Source: Polyporus tsugae
Taxonomy: Eukaryota; Basidiomycota; Agaricomycetes; Polyporales; Polyporaceae
Reading direction: 5' to 3'
Length of the DNA stretch: 64,000 bases
Assembly (NCBI GenBank): GCA_024305745.1
Contig: JAHRBS010000013.1
Coordinates: 2,542,001 to 2,606,000, forward strand
Shown here piece by piece: positions 47,619 through 58,028 of the stretch. Each line of letters begins with the position of its first letter. The first letter of the stretch is position 1. The notes below the pieces were generated by a model. That model searched no databases and was not told the DNA's origin. It saw nothing but the letters and a program-made list of their open reading frames with translations. The translations under genes and the position numbers were made by a program.

Positions 47619-50345
47619 TCACTGTCCATCCTGCTCGAAGACTTCATCCAGCCACCGCTCGTAGTCGTACTCAGGTTGCCCGACGCCGTTGGAGGTCGAG
47701 GGCATTGCTTGTCGGAGGAACTCGATCGCAGTCGCAGGTAGGTGCGCAACGCGCAGATCAAGTTCAGTAACGTATGGCTGCGGAATGTTAGAGAGCAGCT
47801 GAGGCGCGCAGCTTGTTAAGTGGACTTGCCTTGTCCCCAGCAATACCCCTGAATGATTCGCGCAGTTGCGCGGGCGATGTCTGGTCTTCCATGATGTCAA
47901 CCTGGGACGTTTGTGAGCCGGTGCGCCGGAGGTCAAATAAAAGCAAGCATATACCAGAAGGTTGATAAACGCCTCGAAGGTAACTGCGCCGTGGTCCACC
48001 ATGAGCTGATCGTAAATGAGGTCCATATCCTCATCCTGGACTAAGGTTAGCCAAGAGGCAGAGACCACTGGCGCGAATGGAGCCTACAGAATATACGATG
48101 CCGAGACTAGCAAGAGCAGCCGACATCTCGAACTGGTTTAATGTGTTTGATTCGTCCTTGTCGAAGTAGCGGAATGTACTCTCGAATTGCTCCAGTTGCG
48201 CCGGCGTCAGGTTGGTCATGTTCCGCGAAACGATCTGAAAACGCATTCAGTGTCTCTATGAACGTATCGATAGTCAAACAAACCTGGTTATCGATGAACG
48301 CGAGTTTCTTGGCTATAGTTCCGGTGACAAGTTCGAGCTCGAACCGCAAATCCTCTACAGTGAACGCGGTATAATCGTTCTCGTCGACATTCGCTGCTCG
48401 ACACTCATCCTCCGCGGCGATAACAGCTTCAAGAGTCTCCGAGAAAGGTGGTATGCGGGCCTGAAGCAGTCGGACCTGTTCTATTTGTTCCTCTAATGGT
48501 CCTTCTATCGAGACGAGCTCGGTCGACATCAAACGCAGGCGCTTCTCGAAGTCATTTGCGAGGTCTGCAAATTTGTGCCTGAGGTTGTCCTTGATTCTGC
48601 AGACAAAGTTAAAAAGTTTCCTGCGGCAATGCATATTTTCGCAGCGAGTGTACATACTGTCGAATCTCGGCGTTGATACCACGCGATCGCGCAGCCTCAG
48701 CTTGCAAGAGTTCGCTCCACTCCTGATCCACGTCCACGAGAGACAGACCGGGCGGCGGCACATATTCCCGAAGACCGTATGTCTTGAGTTTGGTCTGCAC
48801 GTTGCCGAACAAGGTCGCTATGTCCTGTTTCTCTGTTACCCACGTGCGCTTCGTCGTCTGCTTGTAATTCTGGAAGGACTGCGAGTGCTGCAGCGCGTCG
48901 GCGTACGTGCCAACGAAGGACTTCGCGGCCCAGACATCCTGCATGTCTGCCATGGACCGGAGAAGCTCCCGGACGCGGCGCTCGTAGTCGTTCCTGCTCA
49001 TCCAGACGGATTGCATGAGCTCTGCAAACTTCTCGACTCGCCGCGAAACAGTCTCGGTTTGCTCTGGCGGAGGGTTAATCATAATTGATCCTAACTGATT
49101 AATACCTTCGATCGACGTACCCATTGACGAAAATGCGTGGAAAAAGCCAGCGACGTAGGTCATTACACTACGTTCATCAGGGTGTTGAGTATCGCACAAA
49201 TCAGCGACCTCGAGCAGTTGCTGTAGAGGTTTAAGGGGGTCCATCAACAATCATTGGAGTGCGAAGAGGTGAGTAGACGAACAGGGATACCGAGGTGTTC
49301 CTGGGCGATTTGGAAAGCCAGACGCGTGTTACCATGGCGGTCGGTCTAGTTTACGGCATGTTAGAAATCAAACTTGGTTCGAAAGCCAACCCTCTAGTTT
49401 ACCTTGTCCAGTTTGTCATAGTCGATGAGGTCAGGTCGATGGCAGTGGATGAGAGCGCAACTAGACACCAGCATGACTTACGACCGAGAAGAAGGCGCAA
49501 AGTAACAATAACGTACAGGGCAAGGCCGTCGGACCAGCTGTAGGAGAAGTCTTGGACGTTGCATTCTTTGTACGGAGCCGTCTTACGCTGACACCATAGA
49601 AGCAAGCCTTCTTTCGCTGACACACCCTCCTCACTTTGAAGGAACAATTCAAACTTAGAAAAATCTGCTGAGTGTGGCATGAAGCAGGCCAGAGGCGACG
49701 GACCTGATGTCCGCAATAGTAAACCGAAGAATGAGAGTCCAAATCATGCCAAGGATGAGCTTCAGGTTCCCGTCGATGATATCTATGACCCTGGTCGAGA
49801 CGAGCTCAAACGCAAAAGCATGAATTGCTGACCTTCCGGACCAATATTGGTGAGCTTCACGCCGCGCGATGTGATGAATTCGAGTGCTTTGTTCACATTC
49901 TCCGCCTTCTGGATACGCATCCTCGGAGCCTTGTTGTAACGACCCAAAGAAGTATCCCCTGGTCGGTGTTGAGAGCCATGTAAAGACGTAGGGGAACATG
50001 AAGCGCACCCATAATTTCCTAAGGGTTCAGCCGCATGAGCACGAATCCCGAGGGACTATGCAAGTACTCACCATGAGCTGAATCAGCCGTACGCCATCGG
50101 ACAGGTCCCGGACAAGAGAAGACATTGGAGGATAACCATTCGCCTCCAGCTTTGTGTTGAGCCTGGCAGAGTAAAATTTAATCGCGACGAACCAGCTGCG
50201 GAAATCGAACCAAGTACCACTTGCAGAACGTCCTTTCTTGCACATCCCGAGAGCGTGACTCGAGAGAGTCGATTGTGTTGGGAGAAAGTGGAGAGAGGAG
50301 GCCCGCGCCCCAAGACATGCGTTTGGGGCCGTAGATGGCGTCCAT
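47619..50345 (-). CDS. AIN1: Alpha-actinin (Ain1-type actin cross-linker)
   Basis: The start at 50345 gives [15 protein letters not shown] and then [17 protein letters not shown], the usual N-terminus ahead of the first calponin-homology domain. CH1 ([20 protein letters not shown]) and CH2 ([32 protein letters not shown]) follow in small exons, then spectrin-like three-helix repeats ([20 protein letters not shown] region, [19 protein letters not shown]). At the C-terminus come EF-hands, one with a clear loop [12 protein letters not shown] and a second [14 protein letters not shown]. The last exon ends [11 protein letters not shown] at 47619. Alpha-actinin bundles actin filaments in the cytokinetic ring. 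It is divergent from Pob3, with about 270 bp between starts. Confidence 0.85.
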
Positions 50346-50618
50346 CGCGACGGAATGAGGGGGGAAGTGGGAGATGGGGGAAGAGAGGCTGGTGGCGGCG
50401 AGATGGGAGAGGAAGCTCTGGGCGAGAGGCAGCAGGTGGGCAGCAGGCCGGGACGCGCGGAGAGTGACGGCTGTGGCGCGCGCGAACTAATGCGCGTATT
50501 CAAACTCCGAAACGCGTCCTCGAATCCGCGCGACTCGCGACTCACACCTGCTCTCCACTCTTGTTCCTCAACCACCACCACCACTGTCTCGCGCCGGCTC
50601 TCTCTGTCACAGGCCACC

Positions 50619-52901
50619 ATGACGACGACACAGTTCGACAGAATCTTCCACGGGCTCTCCTCAGAGGTCGGCAGTACGTGTTCTCGAATATGTTTGGGGC
50701 GTTTGGGTTGTTGGCTTAATCTTCTTTCCGTGGATAGAATTCCGTATCGCGGTGAGCGGTATGGCGTGGAAGGGGGAAGAAGGGGACCACATGGTCGCAA
50801 TGCAAGCCTCAGACATCAAGTGGGCGCAATGGATTCGCGTAGCGCGCAATTACCAGGTCCGGATTGGCTTGAAGGACCGGTCAAAGGAGACATTCGATGG
50901 TTTTGTGCGCGAGGTGAGTCACCGTCGCTTCCGAGCTTGGTCGTGGCGAAATACGGATTGTGTCTACAGGATCACGACCGTCTGGCGCATCTTCTCAAAC
51001 AACACTTCAGTGTCACGCTTGAGACGAAGGAGGTGTCTTTCAAGGGTTGGAATTGGGGCGTGACGGATTTCCAGGGTGCGTTCTAGTTGCAGCACTCTAT
51101 CAATTACATGCCGACCCCGGTCTCCAGGTCAAGACCTTGCATTCCTTGTCTCGAACAAGACTGCCTTTGAACTCCCGCTTACGCAGGTAGCCAACTCGAA
51201 CATCGCTGGCCGTACGGAGGTCTCCCTGGAATTCGCCGCACAAAATAAAAAGCAGTCCCGAGGTGCTCCCGATGAGATGGTTGAGATCCGCTTTTACGTC
51301 CCCGGTACGCAAACTAAGAACCGCGGGTCCGACGCTGGGTCACAAAAGTCCGATGTGGAGGAGGATGGTGAGGAGATCAGTGCTGCGCAAGCCTTCCACG
51401 ACCTCGTAAAAGACAAGGCGGAGCTCGGCACAGTCTCTGGCGACATCATCCTCAGTTTCGACGAGGTCAATGTTCTCACACCCAGAGGTCGATACGATGT
51501 CGACATGTATCCCGAGTTCCTGCGGTTGCGTGGGAGAACATACGACTACAAGATCATCTACGGCAGTATCTCAAAACTGTTCCTTCTTCCCAAAGATGAC
51601 CTGCATGTCCTCTTCATCGTGAGTTCAGTCTCATTCTCGCAGATTCCTCGGCCTTACACCCTCCCATAGCTTGGCCTCAACGTCCCAATCCGTCAAGGTC
51701 AGACAAGATATCAATATCTTGTTATGCAGTTCAACCGTGAGGAGGAGATCACGGCGGAGCTGAACATGACCGAGTGCGTGTTTGATAGGCAAGCCTGTTC
51801 AATCGCACCTAGCTCACTCCACCTACACCGTCAGGGAGGAAATCGCGAAGTATGACCGGCTAAAGAAGAACTACGAAGACCCCACCTACGAGGTCGTCTC
51901 TGGCATCTTCCGTGCCCTCTCCAAGAAGAAAATTATCGGCGCCGGCAACTTCCAAAGGTACGTCTCCATCCCCGAGTCCTCCGATCCAGGCCCACGGCGC
52001 TCACATCGCGTGCGCAATCCCAGCCGTGACGGCCACCCGTCGGTGAAGGCGAACCTGAAGGCCGTCCAGGGCGACCTCTTCCTGCTCGAGAAATACGTCT
52101 TCTTCGTCTCCAAGCAGCCGACGCTTATCGAGCTCTCCGACATCCACCAGGTCGTGTTCTCGCGCCTGGGCACGAGCATGGGCGCTAATGCGGCGCGGAC
52201 GTTCGACATGAAGATCGTGACTAAGGTCGGATCCGACCTGACGTTCACGAGCGTCAACAAGGAGGAGCACGAGGTCGTGAGCACGTACCTCCAGGACAAG
52301 AAGGTGAAGACGAAGAACGAGATGATGGAGGGCGAGCTCGCGATCGGCGTCGACGACGAGGATGAGGAGATGCAGAGCGTCGCGAGCTCGGGCGAGGAGG
52401 CGCCGAAGCCGCGGCGCGGGGACGAGGACGATGATAGCGAAGAAGGTCAGTGCCCCAGCGTGTTTCCTGCATCGACGCGCTGTATGCTGACTTTCTCATG
52501 ATCGCTCAGACGAGGACTTCAAAGCGTCAGACTCAGACGCAGGCTCCCCAACAGACTCGGACTCGGACTCGGATGGTGGCAAGACCGCGTCCGACGCAAG
52601 TGGCGACCGTGACTTCATGAAGGCCAAGGCCAAGGGTAAGGGCAAAGCGAAGGCTGCGCCTAAGAAGAAGGCCCCTGCGAAGAAGGGCAAGGCGGATGAG
52701 AGCGACGCGGACGAGGATGACGAGAAGCCGAAGAAGGCCGCGCCTAAGCCTAAACCCAAGGCCAAGGTCAAGAAGCAGGACGACGCGATGGACGTGGACG
52801 ATGAGGAGAAGCCCAAACCCAAGCCCAAGCCCAAACCGAAAGCAAAGAAAGAGGGAGAGGAGGGGCCAGCGAAGAAGAAGCAGAAGACAGCTGGAGATTG
52901 A
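50619..52901 (+). CDS. POB3: FACT histone chaperone subunit Pob3 (SSRP1 without HMG box)
   Basis: The start at 50619 gives MTTTQFDRIFHGLSSEVG. Later exons give SGMAWKGEEGDHMVAMQASD, IKWAQWIRVARNYQVRIGLK, GWNWGVTDFQGQDLAFLVSN, PDEMVEIRFYVPGTQ, GDIILSFDEVNVLTPRGRYD and LRLRGRTYDYKIIYGSISKL. These are the N-terminal, dimerisation and PH-like middle domains in order. The tail is acidic (DDDSEEDEDF) and then Lys/Pro-rich repeats ending KKKQKTAGD. The HMG box of animal SSRP1 is missing, as expected in fungi where Nhp6 supplies it. FACT, with Spt16, reorganises H2A-H2B during transcription and replication. Confidence 0.9.
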
Positions 52902-53555
52902 GTGGTTCTGTGGTGCCACTTCTTCCGCGTCGCTAGAGCTCATTGGTCTGTCACCGTGGCATTGTCGGCGTGAGCCCCGTGTTGTTACTCTACTAATTCC
53001 TTGCGTTGTTGCGTCGTTGTAAGTTACCGTATCCTCGACCACGCTATCTTAATTTCATCTTCATGATCAGAAGGTCCTTGTAAAAGTTTTGCTTCGACTG
53101 GTGTGAACCCGCGTGTGTGCAAGAGCGCCACAAGGTCGTGGCAAGAATACTGTATAGCATGTTTAAATTGGCAGCGTGTACTATGATCTCTTTCACTGCC
53201 ACCTATTAGAAGTGCGTCGTGTACGATACAATAGGATGTGATAGCATATAGCCACTGCGCCGGAAACTGTTCTCCCCGCCCGTCGCATCAAATGAAGGGA
53301 GGGGACTCTGACCGGGTGATCATGGCTGGGCGTTGGTGCAACCTTACACGTGCGTATGGCTGCGCTTCTCGAGGGCGGCGGGGCGGTAACGGGGATGACA
53401 GGCGACTCATGACAACCCGTCGCGTTGCGTCGAAGGGCGTGCGAGGTTTCATATACTGTTGCGAGACGGAAGAGAACAATGTGGGTGACCCTTGGAATTT
53501 CAGCCAGCAACAACGAAGAGGCTGGGTATAGCCCAACTCACCTTCGAGTTTGCAA
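52902..53555. other. Convergent intergenic region, Pob3 and DUF6533 gene
   Basis: Between two converging stop codons. Short unconserved ORFs only; no gene, tRNA or repeat recognised. Confidence 0.4.
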
Positions 53556-55411
53556 TCACACACGCTCCCCAAATTCCACTGGCATACCATCCGCCATGCC
53601 TATCTCATCTTCATCTTCCTGTGGCAAGCCTTCCTCGCGAGTCGAGTCTTCTTCGATCATGTGTGCTGGCACATCCTCGTCCGTGCCCATCGAATGCACA
53701 AAGTTGAGCCCCGTGCGGACCTGTGATCCCATGGTTGCGATGAACGCAGGGAGCGCGCTATCGCTACCCTGGCGGCCTGCCGCGATGTTCAGCGAGGATA
53801 TCGCCGACGGCGAGGACGGAGTGGTTCCGGTGCCAATTCGCTTGGTGCAGGTCCAAAAGGAAATGACAGGTCAAGACCGCGGTCACTCTTCCACGTATGG
53901 CTCAGCAGAGGGAGAATTCGGAGGAAGATAGGGTTGACGTACGGAGATGTTGTAAAGATGGCGTAGGTAGCAATAAAGTCGGACGGAGCCTGGCATGCCG
54001 CCGCCGCATGCGAGTGCGATCAGGACGAAGGATCATATTAACATGCAGTGGGAGACAGGCATATACCTGAGAGAGTGCCGTATCAATGATATTCATGACA
54101 GTGATGACGCTGGTATTGGTGTTATCGTGGCATGAGCGGTAGTAGGTAGCGGAGACGATTCTTGGAGGGACTCACATGAAGTACACGCTCCCTGCCATAA
54201 GATTTGAACCAAAACTAAGGCAGGAACAATACCACATGAGCACGCACCATTATGCAACATGACACGGGCTAATGATTGCCCATCCAATATTCCCTGCTGC
54301 GCTTTGTACGATGTACATGTCTTGTGCCATGTTACGAACAGAACAAGGAGATCTCCTCCGATGAAACTTATTCTACAAGATAAATTTACTGTTTGAACGT
54401 CAATACTAATCGCAAATAGGTGACGATGGGTGCTACATACCACTATTGGAACGGTCAATTAAAATCATTATTGGGTGATGTATACCAAGGGTAGTAGTCA
54501 AACAGATTCTTACCCATTTACCAGTCCTACGGATATAGGTGCCTGAACAGCGGTGCAGTAGAAGGGGCCGGGTAGCACGGCCATTTTGTCCATGCCATTT
54601 AACACCTAGTCAGACATTAGCAAGTCAGAACTGGGGCATTCTACAAGATGACAGTTAGCGAGAGGTGCACGCACCGATATAACGAATCCCGGCACAAACA
54701 GGAGCAGAAATATACAGATTGCTACAGCTTTATTGTTTGGCAATAGAGCATAGACACGCATAGACGAGAAGACTGTGAAAGGTCGCTTGTAAGATATTCA
54801 AGACCATCAATATCAAACAATGCATGTTTGCCTGTGCTTACCAGCCGGGGCTAGCATACCCACTATATTTATTGTGATTTGGAGGTAATTGTTGACTTGA
54901 CAGCTACGAGCACCTTCAAGTGAGCATGCGAGCGACCACTGGTATCAGCAGGGCACAATGGACTACATACAGCTGAGGGTGCATCAGCATTCTACAAAAG
55001 GTTGGATGGTAGCACAGAACGCTCACCATTTCAGACATAGAGAACACCGTTTGCAGTGGTAGAACTACCAGAACAATGGCTGAGTAACGACTCAGCCAGT
55101 AGAGGAGCACTGTGGCAGTGAGCCTGTTGCCCTTGCGAAAATCCCAAAAACAACGAATTTCGTGGTCTAGATTGATGAGCCAGTCATAGACGACAAGTGC
55201 TAGATGCAGACGACAAATTGGCAACCTGTTGTGTCATCAAAGCCTTTAAACCCACCAAACATAGTGAAGTACAAGTACTCTCCAGTCAGTCTTGTTGAGA
55301 TACAGATGCCGATAATGAGAAATTGTCAGCGTCGATGTGCAATAAGCCCGTATGCAAAAACGTACAAAGAGACACATCATCAACCAAGGCTATCGGTGCT
55401 TGTGAGGCCAT
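53556..55411 (-). CDS. DUF6533-type seven-helix membrane protein (fungal receptor-like), possibly damaged
   Basis: The ATG at 55411 gives MASQAPIALVDDVSL. After an intron comes the DUF6533 signature LVVYDWLINLDHEIRCFWDF, then RLTATVLLYWLSRYSAIVLV, VNNYLQITINIVG with SSMRVYALLP, a hydrophobic AVAICIFLLLFVPGFVISVL and CRISFIGGDLLVLFVTWHKT. Later pieces read MLHNGACSCGIVPALVLVQI and an acidic tail ending VEFGERV. The architecture (short acidic N-terminus, about seven helices, VTWHKT, cytosolic tail) is that of the large Agaricomycete DUF6533 family, of unknown function and often called GPCR-like. Near 53845 the expected HFLLDLHQAN and the downstream tail are in different frames, which suggests a frameshift or an unrecognised intron. 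The copia element sits 12 bp upstream of the ATG. Confidence 0.55.
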
Positions 55412-55418
55412 GATGGAG

Positions 55419-55423
55419 ATAGC
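55419..55423. repeat. Target-site duplication, left copy (ATAGC)
   Basis: Five bases ATAGC directly left of the 5' LTR match 61790-61794 directly right of the 3' LTR. A 5-bp duplication is what copia integrases leave, so both element ends are original. Confidence 0.92.
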
Positions 55424-55751
55424 TGTTGAGCGCGGCACTGCCAAGCGCTGGCAGCCAACATAGCCGCTAGGCTGTGACACCGCCATAGCGCCAGTTGTCA
55501 CACATGCCAGATTACTCATAGCCTCGTCTATGATAATCACGCACAGCTCGACTGTGCACCGTGTATGCTACTGTACAGTTCTTATGTAATCTAGTAGTAT
55601 ATATACGGGCTCCCCAGAGCCCCCAATACAGACAGTTCTTTACACCCTACCACCATCATCACTTAACAAGCCTCAACAACCCCTCCAGATGAGTATGCGG
55701 AGCTTCCGCTAGAGTTGCTGCCCGGTGTGGGCTTTGCCCCCGGGTTCAACA
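55424..55751 (+). repeat. 5' LTR of the copia element
   Basis: 328 bp beginning TGTTGAGCG and ending GGTTCAACA, containing a TATA motif at 55598-55605. It differs from the 3' LTR only at 55689 (A here, G at 61727). Confidence 0.95.
55598..55605 (+). promoter_or_regulatory. TATA-like box in the LTR
   Basis: TATATATA in the 5' LTR, repeated in the 3' LTR, about 150 bp before the LTR end, in the position expected for the LTR RNA polymerase II promoter. Transcription start (U3/R border) is not determined. Confidence 0.55.
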
Positions 55752-55763
55752 GGTTATGAGCCC
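55752..55763 (+). other. Primer binding site matching the initiator tRNA-Met anticodon arm
   Basis: GGTTATGAGCCC starts right after the 5' LTR. Its complement, GGGCTCATAACC, contains the CAU anticodon flanked as in initiator tRNA-Met. This is the half-tRNA priming known from Drosophila copia, in which an internal tRNA cut supplies the primer, rather than the usual 3'-CCA end. Confidence 0.75.
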
Positions 55764-55868
55764 TGGTGATGCCCAGGTACTGCGCCGCTCATTGCTGGCT
55801 GCGACCTGTGAGGCTCCCAGCTCGCCTGGAATCCCTTCGTCGCCGTTATGGCAGACGACCTGTTGGAT

Positions 55869-55954
55869 GGATGTGGCGCGATTATCCGCTGCCTGCCATC
55901 CACAGCGGTGGAGCTGGATGTGGCGCGCCTTCGAGGTCGCTGCCTGCCCTCCAC
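55869..55954 (+). repeat. Imperfect direct repeat in the copia leader
   Basis: Two related units (55869-55903 and 55916-55954) share GGATGTGGCGCG at the left end and GCTGCCTGCC(A/C)TCCAC at the right end. They lie between primer site and Gag start, within the candidate leader intron. A packaging or dimerisation role is possible but not shown. Confidence 0.5.
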
Positions 55955-56069
55955 CAAATAGAGGGGGAACCTATGCCAGCGCGTTTTTCCATGACCGCTG
56001 CCCTAAAAAGTCTTTGTGGATGTTGACTGACACGTCTTCTTCCCTCCAGACTTTAACCCCTCTCGCACG

Positions 56070-58028
56070 ATGTCGAACGCGCTCTACACCGCCGTTACCA
56101 GCGTCCTCACGGGCCCCAACTACCTCGAGTGGGCCGTGACCATGGAGTCCTACCTCCTGGCACAAGGACAGTGGAAGGTCATCAACGAGTCTCGCCCCGC
56201 CACCAACGCTGACAAGCAAGCGGAATGGGACGAACTCAACGGCAAGGCCATGGGTAACATCCGCCTTCGCCTCACTCAAAGCATCATCAGTGCCATCGCT
56301 AGCAAGACCACTGCCGCGGACATCTGGAACCACCTCAAGACGAACTACGGGAAGCCGGGCATCCCCATCGTCTATCAAGACTTCCGTGCCGCGATCAGTC
56401 TCACCGTCCCTAGCGACTCCAATCCTATCCCAGCCCTCGACAAGCTCGAGGCGCACTTCCAGCGCCTTGATACCAACAAGTTCGACGTTTCAGAGCACGT
56501 CAAGGGGATGATGCTCGTCTCCAAGCTCCCTCAGTCCATGGATCCCGTCATCCAGGTCTACATCTCTGGCCTCAAGGATGACGCTGCTGGCCCTGCCATC
56601 AAGAAGATCACGCTTGCCGGCGTCCGCCAGGCCGTGATCATGCACTGGGAACAGCGCCAAGGACGTCACCAGTCGCGTAACAACGCCAACAAGATCAGCG
56701 CTGTCAAGCGCAAGGGGCCGGACCCCAACTTCCGTCAGCAGCAGCAGCAGCGCCCTCAGCGGCAGCAGCAGCAGCAGCAGCAGCGCCCTGATGGGCAGCA
56801 GCAACAAGGCGGACGCTCTCGCGGCCGCCGCTCTGGACGTGGTCGTGGTGGACAGCCAGGTGCGCACCAACATGCGCACTTTGCCCATATGGTTGACGTG
56901 GTGCCTTTTGCCCACATCACTGACGTCCCAACCACGATCACCCAGGGCCCCAGCGGAGTGGAGGATCCGCGCGCTCTCATGCGCAAGCCTGTCCGCGTGA
57001 AGACAGGGGACAACAAGTACCCCTCGCTCACGTCTGCCATATCCCTCGCCGAGGAACTCGGCATCCAGCCGACGTTCGAGCGCATCCGCATCCTCGAGGA
57101 CCTCGTCCGACTCCAACAGGCCCCTCGCGCCCCGGAGGAACAGAACCGCGCGGCCTCACCCGCGGCCACCCCACTCGCATCTTCATCAACCCTATCTCCG
57201 ACGATGAGTGGTGGCGACGACTTGCCCAGTGGCACCAAGGAGAGCAGCAGTTCGCAGTTCGAGGACTCGGACAGCGAGGAGGACCGCGCGCCCAAGCGCA
57301 AGCGCACCCTCAGGGAGCGCATGTCAGAGCGCACCCTAGAGGAGCGCCTCACCCCTCTGGACGACCCGATGAACGAGCTGACGGACGACGAGGACGTCGT
57401 GTCGCTCGGAGTGGTTGAAGATGAAGTTGAATCTTTCTTCGATCAGTACTGGTCAGTCTATTCTTCTCCCCACAACAAGTTGTATGCTGACTTCGCGCCC
57501 TTAATGGCAGCTGATAATGTCGCAAGTCCCTCTTGTCGTGTAAACAGCCCGCATGTATCTGTAGCTATAGAGCAGAATACATGTCCTCACCACTCTTCAC
57601 ATGCTAAGTGTGCGCGCTGTAAGGGAAAGAATAAGCAGATTGAACGGCAAGACTCGAACATGTGGATGCTCGACTCAGGAGCGTCAATGCACTTTACGTT
57701 CAACATGAGTGACTTCGCCGATTTCCGGTACTACAAAGTCCATCGACCGCTATACACAGCAGATGGGGTCACGTTCATGACTGGTGAAGGGACTGTCTTC
57801 CTAACTTTAGAGTCTGGAAAGACCATAAGGCTGATGAATGTCGCCTTGGTCCCAAATCTTACCAACAAACTTGTTTCAATGGGAGCATTACTCCGTGAAG
57901 GAATGAAAGCGCGTGCATCGACCGCTAGTATCTCCTTCTACCAAGCAAATGAGCTTGTAGTCACGTTTCAACCACGAAACATTGGTGACACTATTTATGT
58001 CATCTTCACGCAGCCTTTACTGGCGTGA
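56070..58028 (+). CDS. Copia Gag and protease segment, ends at an in-frame TGA
   Basis: 652 codons from the ATG at 56070. The first about 220 residues are a copia-type Gag (UBN2-like) beginning MSNALYTAVTSVLTGPNYLE with WNHLKTNYGKPG. A Gln-run and an Arg/Gly-rich box (SRGRRSGRGRGG) follow and may replace the usual CCHC zinc knuckle, which is not seen. An acidic low-complexity spacer leads to the protease motif WMLDSGASMHFT near 57663-57698. The stop TGA at 58026-58028 is followed in the same frame by the integrase segment. This is Gag plus aspartic protease of the polyprotein. Confidence 0.88.
   Translation: MSNALYTAVTSVLTGPNYLEWAVTMESYLLAQGQWKVINESRPATNADKQAEWDELNGKAMGNIRLRLTQSIISAIASKTTAADIWNHLKTNYGKPGIPIVYQDFRAAISLTVPSDSNPIPALDKLEAHFQRLDTNKFDVSEHVKGMMLVSKLPQSMDPVIQVYISGLKDDAAGPAIKKITLAGVRQAVIMHWEQRQGRHQSRNNANKISAVKRKGPDPNFRQQQQQRPQRQQQQQQQRPDGQQQQGGRSRGRRSGRGRGGQPGAHQHAHFAHMVDVVPFAHITDVPTTITQGPSGVEDPRALMRKPVRVKTGDNKYPSLTSAISLAEELGIQPTFERIRILEDLVRLQQAPRAPEEQNRAASPAATPLASSSTLSPTMSGGDDLPSGTKESSSSQFEDSDSEEDRAPKRKRTLRERMSERTLEERLTPLDDPMNELTDDEDVVSLGVVEDEVESFFDQYWSVYSSPHNKLYADFAPLMAADNVASPSCRVNSPHVSVAIEQNTCPHHSSHAKCARCKGKNKQIERQDSNMWMLDSGASMHFTFNMSDFADFRYYKVHRPLYTADGVTFMTGEGTVFLTLESGKTIRLMNVALVPNLTNKLVSMGALLREGMKARASTASISFYQANELVVTFQPRNIGDTIYVIFTQPLLA

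Noticed and set aside
50355..51086. Upstream ATG at 50355 as the Pob3 start
   Set aside because: The added residues are Gly/Glu-rich, unconserved and antisense to the alpha-actinin first exon; MTTTQFDRI at 50619 fits the family N-terminus.
55286..55540. Minus-strand ORF beginning MIIIDEAMSNLACV, repeated at 61366-61578
   Set aside because: The repeated part is LTR sequence, not a gene; the rest is the first exon and intron of the DUF6533 gene.
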